The position numbers and the translations under genes were made by a program. From BS750m-G62 sp964577175 (GTDB lineage: Bacteria > Planctomycetota > Phycisphaerae > FEN-1346): 14,403 nt of DNA. Each line of letters starts with the position of its first letter. The stretch's first letter is position 1. Where the stretch lies: positions 1 through 14,403 of the forward strand of contig CAZNYC010000106.1 in assembly GCA_964577175.1 (NCBI GenBank), read 5' to 3'. Shown here piece after piece: positions 1 to 6,043 of this stretch. Under the pieces are notes generated by a model. The model was not told the DNA's origin. It saw nothing but the letters and a program-made list of their open reading frames with translations, and did not search any database.

Positions 1-15
1 CGATGCAGCCCGACG

Positions 16-38
16 CCGGCTGCGGTCGCCGCAGCCGG
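16..38. terminator. Perfect 10-bp GC hairpin at the left edge
   Basis: CCGGCTGCGG (16-25) pairs perfectly with CCGCAGCCGG (29-38) across a TCG loop. No T-run follows on either strand, so it is not a classic intrinsic terminator. It may end a gene to the left of the window or sit in the leader of the DtxR-family gene. No convincing promoter or DtxR-type operator was seen in 1-83. Confidence 0.35.
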
Positions 39-83
39 TCGAAGCCAGAGGGTGATTCGGATAGGCTCAAAGTGCGTGTGGCT

Positions 84-575
84 ATGGAAAACACGAAACA
101 TCCGGGCCTCAGCGAGAGCCTCCAGGATTACCTGGAGGCGGTTTACCTCCTCGTCCAGCGGCACGGCGTGGCGCGGATGAAGGGAATCGCTACCCTCATC
201 GGCGTCGGGAAATCCAGCGTCACGGGAGCGATGCAGGCGTTGGCCGAGCGCGGTTTGGTCCACTATGAACCGTACCAGTACGTGACGCTGACGCCGGAGG
301 GCGAGGGCATTGGCCGGATGCTCCTTCGTCGGCACCGGGTGCTCAAGCGGTTTCTCATGGAGGTGCTCGGCGTGCCGGAACCGGAGGCCGAGCGGGTCGG
401 CTGCAAAATGGAGCATGCCATCAAGGGCGACGTGCTCGCCCGCTTCGTGCAGTTCCTCCAGTTTGCCGAGCGTTGGCCCAGCGGCGGCGGTTCGCTGGCC
501 GAGGCGTTCGAGGCGTTTCTCCAGGAAACCGCCGGCGCGTCCTCCGACGGCCTGGCGACGGGAGAACCCGCATGA
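84..575 (+). CDS. DtxR/MntR-family metal-dependent transcriptional repressor
   Basis: A 163-residue cytoplasmic metal sensor, expected to repress iron (or manganese) genes when metal is bound. An N-terminal winged helix-turn-helix covers about residues 10-75, and a metal-binding/dimerisation domain about 76-130. Candidate ligands are D15 and E18 in DYLEAVY, H84 in RRHRVL, and C107, E110 and H111 in the C-x2-EH motif. MntR has Glu where C107 sits, while DtxR/IdeR has Cys, so the site looks closer to the iron-sensing type. There is no C-terminal SH3-like domain, so the protein has MntR-like length. ATG 84 is chosen because family similarity starts just after it; in-frame GTGs at 72 and 78 and an ATG at 3 are possible, and none has a clear ribosome-binding site. 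It overlaps feoA by 4 nt, so it probably controls the feo genes. Iron versus manganese is inference. Confidence 0.92.
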   Translation: MENTKHPGLSESLQDYLEAVYLLVQRHGVARMKGIATLIGVGKSSVTGAMQALAERGLVHYEPYQYVTLTPEGEGIGRMLLRRHRVLKRFLMEVLGVPEPEAERVGCKMEHAIKGDVLARFVQFLQFAERWPSGGGSLAEAFEAFLQETAGASSDGLATGEPA

Positions 576-859
576 CAGCCTCTTCCGGCCCATCCGCCGA
601 CGCCGTCCCGCTGGAGTCGCTCCCCGACGGGGCGGAGGCGCGGCTCGTCATGGTCCGGGGCGGGCCCGGCCTGCGGTCGCGCCTGACGGCCATGGGGCTG
701 CGCGCCGGCGCCGCCGTCCGCGTCGTCCACAACGGGGGGCGCGGCCCGTTCGTCGTGGCGGCGGGCGAGTCGCGCATCGTCCTGGGGCGAGGAATGGCCC
801 GCAAGGTGCTCGTGGTCCCGGAGAACGATTCCGGCAGCGGGGCATCGCCGTCCGCCTGA
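572..859 (+). CDS. feoA: FeoA, ferrous iron transport accessory protein
   Basis: A 95-residue small cytoplasmic protein with the FeoA SH3-like beta-barrel pattern. It has a hydrophobic start (residues about 12-30), the turn LRSRLTAMGLRAGAAVRVV near the middle, and a closing strand pair ending ARKVLVV. FeoA is thought to bind the FeoB G-domain/membrane unit and modulate Fe(II) uptake. The ATG overlaps the stop of the upstream repressor gene (ATGA, 572-575), with a GGAG 11 nt upstream, which suggests translational coupling. feoB follows after about 215 nt that is mostly a hairpin array. The protein is slightly longer than a typical FeoA because of a Ser/Gly-rich tail. Confidence 0.94.
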   Translation: MTASSGPSADAVPLESLPDGAEARLVMVRGGPGLRSRLTAMGLRAGAAVRVVHNGGRGPFVVAAGESRIVLGRGMARKVLVVPENDSGSGASPSA

Positions 860-885
860 TCGGAAGCCGCGGGCTGCATGTGGTG

Positions 886-1043
886 CGCGGTGCCCAGTCT
901 TGGGCATCGCGTCTCGCGCGGCGGCCAAGACTGGCCGCCGCGCTCTAACGCCTTATCTCTGATGACGGGCGGCGGGCAAGACTGCCCACCGCGCGATGCC
1001 TTATCTCTGATGATGCGCGGCGGGTACGGAGACCCGCCGCGCA
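886..1043. repeat. Tandem array of four GC-rich hairpins between feoA and feoB
   Basis: Four stem-loops follow one another. One is at 886-911 (11 bp with a G-T pair, loop GTCT). One is at 916-943 (perfect 12 bp, loop AGAC). One is at about 969-992 (10 bp with one C-A mismatch, loop AGAC). One is at 1014-1043 (perfect 12 bp, loop ACGGAG). The last three share the stem core GCGCGGCGG. An exact 16-nt direct repeat GCCTTATCTCTGATGA (950-965 and 998-1013) follows the second and third hairpins, giving a period of about 48-51 nt. The array is probably a dispersed palindromic (REP-like) family. Being transcribed between two co-oriented genes, it could set the feoA:feoB ratio or stabilise or terminate the message. 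Function is inference. Confidence 0.85.
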
Positions 1044-1074
1044 CAAACTTCACGCTGCACGCGTGGCTCAGACG

Positions 1075-3231
1075 ATGGACGACCAGACGCAATCCCGCCA
1101 GCCTCCCGCCGACGCCGGCGCCCCGACCGCGCCCGGCCACGCCGTCGAGCGGCTCACGGTGGCCCTCGCGGGCAACCCCAATTCCGGCAAGACGACCATC
1201 TTCAACGGCCTGACGGGCTCCCGCCAGCACGTGGGCAATTACCCCGGCGTGACGGTCGAAAAGAAGGCCGGCGTCCGCCTCCACCAGGGCGTATGGCTGG
1301 ACCTCGTCGACCTGCCCGGCACGTACAGCCTGACGGCCTACTCGACGGACGAGGTGGTGGCCCGCGAGTTCGTCATCGACGAGCACCCGGACGTCGTCGT
1401 CGACGTGCTCGACGCCTCGAACCTGGAACGGAACCTGTACCTGGCGGTCCAGTTCCTCGAACTCGGCGTCCCGCTCGTCCTTGTGCTGAACATGAGCGAC
1501 ATTGCGGCCGCCCGCGGGTACGTGTTCGACCGGGATCAGTTATCTCACCTGCTGGGCGGCGTGCCGCTCGTGCCCGCCGTCGGCAACCGCGGCGAGGGCA
1601 TCGAGGAGATCCTCGACGCGACGGTCGCCGTGGGCACCCACGCCCGGCGCGAGCGGCCCGTACCGCTCGCCTACGGGCCGGAGATCGACCGCGAGATCGC
1701 TCACCTGGCCGGCCTGTTGGAGCCGGAGGCGGAGCGCCTGGCCCCGCGCGAGCCGCCGTGGGTGGCGCTGAAACTGCTCGAGAACGATCCCCGCATCCGC
1801 GAGCGCGTCGGCGATCAGTGCGCCCGCGGCGAGGAAATCCTCCGGGCCGTCGACGACGCCGTCCAACGCCTCACCGGCCTGCTCGGCGATGCGCCGGAGA
1901 TCGTGATCGCCGACCGCCGCTACGGATTCATCAGCGGGGCGTGCCAGGAAACGGTCCGCTCCACGGTTGAATCGCGGCACACGCGGTCGGACCAGATCGA
2001 CGCCGTCCTCACGCACCCGCTCCTCGGCCTGCCGATTTTTCTGGGCCTGATGTACCTCATGTTCTGGGCGACGTTCACGTTGGGCCAGGTGCCGATGGAC
2101 GGGATCGACGCCCTCTTCCAGTGGCTGGGCCGGGCGGTGGGCGGCCTGTGGCCGGCCGGCAGCGACAGCCTCGTCCGCAGCCTGCTCGTCGACGGCATCA
2201 TTCACGGCGTGGGCGGCGTGCTGGTGTTCCTGCCGAACATCCTCATCCTGTTTCTGGCGATCGCGGTGCTCGAGGACTCCGGTTACATGGCGCGGGCGGC
2301 GTTCATCGTGGACCGGTGGATGCACAAGATCGGGCTGCACGGCAAGAGTTTCATCCCGATGATCCTGGGATTCGGATGCACGGTGCCGGCCATGATGGCC
2401 ACACGGATGCTCGAGAGCCGCCGCGACCGCCTCACCACGATGCTCATCCTGCCGCTGATGAGTTGCAGCGCCCGGTTCCCGATTTACGTGATGTTCGCGG
2501 GGGCGCTCTTCCCGGCGGAGTGGCGGACGCCGCTCGTCTGGTCGATGTACGTTGTCGGGGCGACGGCGGCGGTGGTGCTGGCCAAGGTGCTGCGGAGCAC
2601 GCTGTTCCGCGGCGAGACGGAACCGTTCGTCATGGAACTGCCGCCGTACCGCGCGCCGACCTCACGGGGCGCACTACTCCATATGTGGCAGCGCGGATGG
2701 ATGTACGTGAAGAAGGCGGGCACCGTTATCCTGGGCATCTCGATCCTGATGTGGGCCCTGACGAGTTTCCCGGCGCCGCCCGAAGCGCCCGCCGCCGATG
2801 TCCCTGCGAAGGCGAGCCAGCAGGTCGCCCTGGAGTACTCCGTCGCGGGGCGCATCGGCCGGACGCTGGAGCCGGTGACGCGGCCGGCCGGCTTCGACTG
2901 GCGCATCAACACGGGCCTGCTCGGCGCGTTTGCCGCCAAGGAGGTCTTCGTCGCCCAGATGGGCATCGTCCTGTCGCTGGGCGAAGAGGTCGGGGCCGAG
3001 AGCGAGTCCCTCCACGCGGCGCTCCGGCGCAATTACTCCCCCCTCCAGGGCGTGGCCGTCATGGTCTTCTGCCTGCTCGGGTTTCCGTGTATGGCCACCG
3101 TGGCCGTGATGTGGCGCGAATCCGGCTCGTGGAAATGGGTCGTCCTGCAGTGGGCCATGCTGACGGGGATGGCGTACGCGGCGGCCGTCGCCGTGTACCA
3201 GGCCGGGACGCTGCTGGGGTTGGGCGGCTAG
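1075..3231 (+). CDS. feoB: FeoB, ferrous iron transporter (GTPase-permease fusion)
   Basis: A 718-residue, full-length inner-membrane Fe(II) importer. The N-terminal G domain shows G1 GNPNSGKTT (33-41), switch-I GNYPGVTVE (54-62), G3 DLPG (79-82) and G4 NMSD (139-142). A helical GDI-like region follows to about residue 300. The permease has two gate repeats with the family's conserved cysteine motifs, GCTVP (434-438) and SCSARFP (463-469), and a third cysteine motif, PCMATVA (around C672). A KEVFVAQ segment lies between them. No FeoC-like gene follows. ATG 1075 is preferred over GTG 1063; neither has a good ribosome-binding site, which is unusual for so long a gene and suggests that the hairpins upstream may influence its translation. 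It belongs with feoA and the DtxR-type repressor. Confidence 0.98.
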   Translation: MDDQTQSRQPPADAGAPTAPGHAVERLTVALAGNPNSGKTTIFNGLTGSRQHVGNYPGVTVEKKAGVRLHQGVWLDLVDLPGTYSLTAYSTDEVVAREFVIDEHPDVVVDVLDASNLERNLYLAVQFLELGVPLVLVLNMSDIAAARGYVFDRDQLSHLLGGVPLVPAVGNRGEGIEEILDATVAVGTHARRERPVPLAYGPEIDREIAHLAGLLEPEAERLAPREPPWVALKLLENDPRIRERVGDQCARGEEILRAVDDAVQRLTGLLGDAPEIVIADRRYGFISGACQETVRSTVESRHTRSDQIDAVLTHPLLGLPIFLGLMYLMFWATFTLGQVPMDGIDALFQWLGRAVGGLWPAGSDSLVRSLLVDGIIHGVGGVLVFLPNILILFLAIAVLEDSGYMARAAFIVDRWMHKIGLHGKSFIPMILGFGCTVPAMMATRMLESRRDRLTTMLILPLMSCSARFPIYVMFAGALFPAEWRTPLVWSMYVVGATAAVVLAKVLRSTLFRGETEPFVMELPPYRAPTSRGALLHMWQRGWMYVKKAGTVILGISILMWALTSFPAPPEAPAADVPAKASQQVALEYSVAGRIGRTLEPVTRPAGFDWRINTGLLGAFAAKEVFVAQMGIVLSLGEEVGAESESLHAALRRNYSPLQGVAVMVFCLLGFPCMATVAVMWRESGSWKWVVLQWAMLTGMAYAAAVAVYQAGTLLGLGG

Positions 3232-3331
3232 CGGTACAACGCGACAAGAGCGGTCTGCGCGGTGGGCCAAAACCGGGAGACCGGCGGGTGCCCAGACCCA
3301 CCGCACAAATGGCCGACGTGGCGTTGTAGCG
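3232..3331. repeat. Nested imperfect inverted repeat filling the feoB-porin gap
   Basis: Outer arms CGGTACAACGC (3232-3242) and GCGTTGTAGCG (3321-3331) pair over 10 of 11 positions. Inside them GCGGTGGG (3259-3266) pairs with CCCACCGC (3297-3304), and two CCGG copies lie in the centre. The element starts right after the feoB stop and ends 2 nt before the porin ribosome-binding site. It could be a small mobile or REP-type repeat, or a processing or termination structure between the two genes. No T-run follows either arm. Confidence 0.6.
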
Positions 3332-3346
3332 ATAGGAGGAGACGCC

Positions 3347-4663
3347 ATGACGCGGCGGGCGGTAACACTTGCGTGTATCCTGATGTTCGCCGGCGGCGCG
3401 AGCGGGGCCGGGGCATCGGGCGAGGCGGAGGACGGCAGCATCCGGCGCGTCGACCGCGCCACCTCCATCCGCGAGCCGGGCACGTCCGTGTGCGAACGCG
3501 AGACGCTGACCGACGGCTGGTTCGGCGCCGCCCCGCGGTTGGAAGAGGCCGGCCTGACCCTCGCCCTCAGCGCCACGCAGGTCTATCATGGCGTGGCGCG
3601 GGGCGAGACGACGCATCGCCACGCCGGCCGGTACGCCGGCAGTTACGACCTGGAACTCGAGGCCGATATGGGCGTCCTCGCCGGTCTCGACGGCGGCCGC
3701 GTGTACGTCCTGACCGAGGGCAGTTGGTCCGACGGCCTCGACGCGTCGTCGGTCGGCAGCCTGTTCGGCGTCAACGACGACGCGGGAGGCGACCGCAGCG
3801 CCGACGTCACCGAACTGTGGTACCAGCATGATTTCGCGGACGGCCGCTTCCGCGTGCGTGTCGGCAAGATGGACCTGACGGCCGGGTTCGAGAGCCACGG
3901 GGCCGCCGCCGCGTTCGACGGCAACGCCTTCGCCAACGACGAGACGAGCCAGTTCCTCAACGGCGGGCTGGTGAACAACCCGGCCATTCCGTTTCCGGAT
4001 TACGGCATCGGCCTGGCGGTGTACGTGGAGCCGGCGGAGGGCTGGTACGCGTCGGCGGCGATCGCCGACGCCCAGGCGGACATTCGCGAAATCGGTTTCA
4101 ACACGGCGTTCGACCGCGAGGACTACTCCTTCAGCATCGCCGAGGGCGGGTACGTGGGCGGACTGCCGGGGCCCGGTGGACGCCTGCCCGGCGCCGTCCG
4201 CGCCGGCGTGTGGTACGATCCCCAGCCGAAGGCCCGCTTCGACGGCGCCGGCAGCGAGCGCGACGACGTCGGCTTCTACGCCAGTGCCGACCAGATGCTC
4301 CTTCGCGAGGGCGACGACCCCGCCTCCGTGCAGGGGCTCGGGGTGTTCGTCCGTTTCGGATGGGCCGACGAGGACCTGAACGCCGTCCACACGTTCTGGT
4401 CTGCCGGGTGCCGGTACCGCGGCCTCCTGCCGGGGCGGGACGACGACGTGCTCGGCGTCGGCATAGCGCGGGCACGGGTGAGCGACGAGCCGGGGGCGGG
4501 CTTCACCTCGGCCCACGAAACGGCTGTCGAGGCCTATTACGCCGTCCAGATAACGCCGTGGCTCAGCGTCAGCCCGCACGTGCAGTACGTGGCGGACCCC
4601 GGCGCGCTGGATGGTGTGGACGACGCCGTCATCCTGGGCGTGCGGGTGCAGGCAGTGTTCTGA
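3347..4663 (+). CDS. OprB-like (carbohydrate-selective type) outer-membrane porin
   Basis: A 438-residue exported beta-barrel protein. Residues 1-24 form a signal peptide (positive start, hydrophobic core, small residues before the cut). The mature part alternates short amphipathic strands with Gly/Asp-rich turns and ends in VQAVF, the terminal Phe expected for outer-membrane insertion. OprB-like features are a short N-terminal region followed by TQVYHGVARGE, a VGKMDLTAGFE strand near residue 180, FLNGGLVNNPAIPFPDYG, and FVRFGWADEDLN near residue 340. AGGAGG at 3334-3339 gives a strong start 8 nt before the ATG. The substrate is unknown. OprB relatives pass sugars, but the place after feoB raises the possibility of an iron-linked role. 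A separate promoter was not seen, so read-through from feoB is possible. Confidence 0.82.
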   Translation: MTRRAVTLACILMFAGGASGAGASGEAEDGSIRRVDRATSIREPGTSVCERETLTDGWFGAAPRLEEAGLTLALSATQVYHGVARGETTHRHAGRYAGSYDLELEADMGVLAGLDGGRVYVLTEGSWSDGLDASSVGSLFGVNDDAGGDRSADVTELWYQHDFADGRFRVRVGKMDLTAGFESHGAAAAFDGNAFANDETSQFLNGGLVNNPAIPFPDYGIGLAVYVEPAEGWYASAAIADAQADIREIGFNTAFDREDYSFSIAEGGYVGGLPGPGGRLPGAVRAGVWYDPQPKARFDGAGSERDDVGFYASADQMLLREGDDPASVQGLGVFVRFGWADEDLNAVHTFWSAGCRYRGLLPGRDDDVLGVGIARARVSDEPGAGFTSAHETAVEAYYAVQITPWLSVSPHVQYVADPGALDGVDDAVILGVRVQAVF

Positions 4664-4693
4664 GCGTCGTCTGTCGGCTTCCCGGCAAAACCC

Positions 4694-4722
4694 TTGACAC
4701 CTCTGGGCGCAGGGCTTACGTT
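4694..4722 (+). promoter_or_regulatory. Sigma70-type promoter for the exported helical-repeat gene
   Basis: A perfect -35 TTGACA (4694-4699) is followed by a 17-nt spacer and a weaker -10, TACGTT (4717-4722). It lies just after the porin stop and would give a leader of about 100 nt before the ATG at 4832. The gap 4664-4831 holds nothing else recognisable. Confidence 0.6.
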
Positions 4723-4831
4723 ACGGAGACTAACGGCAGGGGTGCAGGCGCGGTCGAAACGAACCCACGGGGCCGGGGGCGGATCCGATGACGGTCGGCC
4801 CTGCCGCTATCCCTGCAGGAAGGAGCCCTCC

Positions 4832-5953
4832 ATGACGCGATCGGTGCAGGTGGCTGTCCTCGCACTGCTGGTCTGGCCCGCGCTCGCCGGGGCGCAGGCG
4901 TTGCCGGATCTGACCGATGTCCGGGAAAAGAGCAGCCTGACGGCGAACGACCGAAGCCGCATCCAGGACTTTATCACGACGACGGTCCGGGCGATGCTCA
5001 CCAACACGGACCCGGACCGTCGCGGGATGGTCGCCGCTCGCAACAACCTCCTGGCCGAGGTCCAGAGCACGGAGGGCCGGACCGAGGCGTACCGCCGGGC
5101 CTTCGCCGAGGAGGCCGTCAAGGTGCTCGAAAAGGCGGCCGACCAGGCGGTCAGCCAACCCGCCCGCGTCAACTACGTGATGGTGCTGGCGGACCTCCAG
5201 TCGTTCGATGCCGCCCCGCTGCTCCAGACGGCGCTCGCGGAGGACCCGTATGCGGGTTCGCGGTACTGGGCGGCCAAGGGATTGGCGAAACTGGCGCCGA
5301 AGATCGTCCAGCGGGTCGTTCCGAGCCTGGAGCGCGAGATCGCCGCCTCCATTGAGAAGGCCCTTCAGAAACCGCAGCCCGTGCCGGTGCTCATCGAGTT
5401 GTTCAACGCGCTGGGCACGTTTGATCACGACGGGGCGCAGGACGTGCTGGCGGCCGGTGTGAGCGACAAGGCCAAGGACCTGGCCATGTCGGACCCGCTG
5501 GCCCAGAAGATGGTGTCGGACGTGGTCCGATTGCTGGAACGGGCGTACTCGCGGGAGGTCCGGCCGGAAGCGAAGAAGAGAATCCTGCTGGCCTACGCCA
5601 CGCTCTGCACGCATATCCTGCCGCCGCCGCCGGAGCCCGATACGCCTCCGCCGGCCGGCTACTCCAGGCTGATGACGGAACTGAACGCCTCCCTCGAGAG
5701 AATCACCGGCGAGGACGTGGGGTTCGAGGCGACCGAGTCGCTGCCCCTCCAGCAACTGGCGCTGCTGGAGTGGGTGGAACGCCTGGCCCGAACGAAACGC
5801 ATCGACCAGCGTCCGGACATGCCCGCGGCGGTCGATGCGGCCGTCGAAGCACGCCGGGGCGGAGGCGAGACCGGCACCGGGAAAGCCCCCGCCGGCGGCA
5901 CCGATGAAGCCACCACCGGCGAGGCCGAGGGCACCGGGGACGCCGGCGCCTGA
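4832..5953 (+). CDS. Exported alpha-helical (HEAT-like) protein of unknown function
   Basis: A 373-residue protein not recognised by name. Residues 1-23 form a clear signal peptide ending ALAGAQA, so it is likely periplasmic. The body is almost all amphipathic helix. Residues about 105-160 and 175-210 look like degenerate HEAT-type repeats (PARVNYVMVLADLQ, DPYAGSRYWAAKGLAKL, PVPVLIELFNALGTF), which suggests a protein-binding scaffold. A Pro-rich hinge (264-275) precedes a last helical part, and the C-terminus (342-373) is low-complexity Gly/Thr/Glu/Ala. The start is fixed by AAGGAG at 4820-4825, 6 nt before the ATG. It has its own promoter upstream. No catalytic motif is visible, so no enzymatic role is proposed. 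Confidence 0.8.
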   Translation: MTRSVQVAVLALLVWPALAGAQALPDLTDVREKSSLTANDRSRIQDFITTTVRAMLTNTDPDRRGMVAARNNLLAEVQSTEGRTEAYRRAFAEEAVKVLEKAADQAVSQPARVNYVMVLADLQSFDAAPLLQTALAEDPYAGSRYWAAKGLAKLAPKIVQRVVPSLEREIAASIEKALQKPQPVPVLIELFNALGTFDHDGAQDVLAAGVSDKAKDLAMSDPLAQKMVSDVVRLLERAYSREVRPEAKKRILLAYATLCTHILPPPPEPDTPPPAGYSRLMTELNASLERITGEDVGFEATESLPLQQLALLEWVERLARTKRIDQRPDMPAAVDAAVEARRGGGETGTGKAPAGGTDEATTGEAEGTGDAGA

Positions 5954-5959
5954 TCTCTC

Positions 5960-6027
5960 GCCGGCTCCGCCCCGCCGGGTGCGGCGGTCGGCATCGTCAC
6001 GGACGGCCGCTACAGGCGGCCCTGTCC
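5960..6027. other. Two GC hairpins in the gap before the substrate-binding protein gene
   Basis: The 90-nt gap holds an imperfect stem built on CCGCC (5967-5971) and GGCGG (5983-5987) with outer GCCG/CGGC arms. A second stem pairs GGCCGC (6005-6010) with GCGGCC (6016-6021), extended by GGAC (6001-6004) and GTCC (6024-6027). Neither has a T-run. The second ends 16 nt before the ATG at 6044, where a ribosome-binding site would be expected but is not seen. Confidence 0.4.
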
Positions 6028-6043
6028 TCGCAAACGGCCCCCC

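Noticed and set aside
886..1043. CRISPR array
   Set aside because: Only two exact direct-repeat copies of 16 nt, and the spacers between are themselves near-identical hairpins. No cas gene is present.
878..1213. A small + strand protein with repeated GGQDxPPR-like peptides through the feoA-feoB gap
   Set aside because: The repeats come from the palindromic DNA array, the same words read out on the other strand, the frame runs into feoB, and no ribosome-binding site is present.
3059..4579. An open frame of about 500 codons on the minus strand across the feoB end and the porin
   Set aside because: It is the antisense shadow of the porin, with biased composition, no start signal and no domain.
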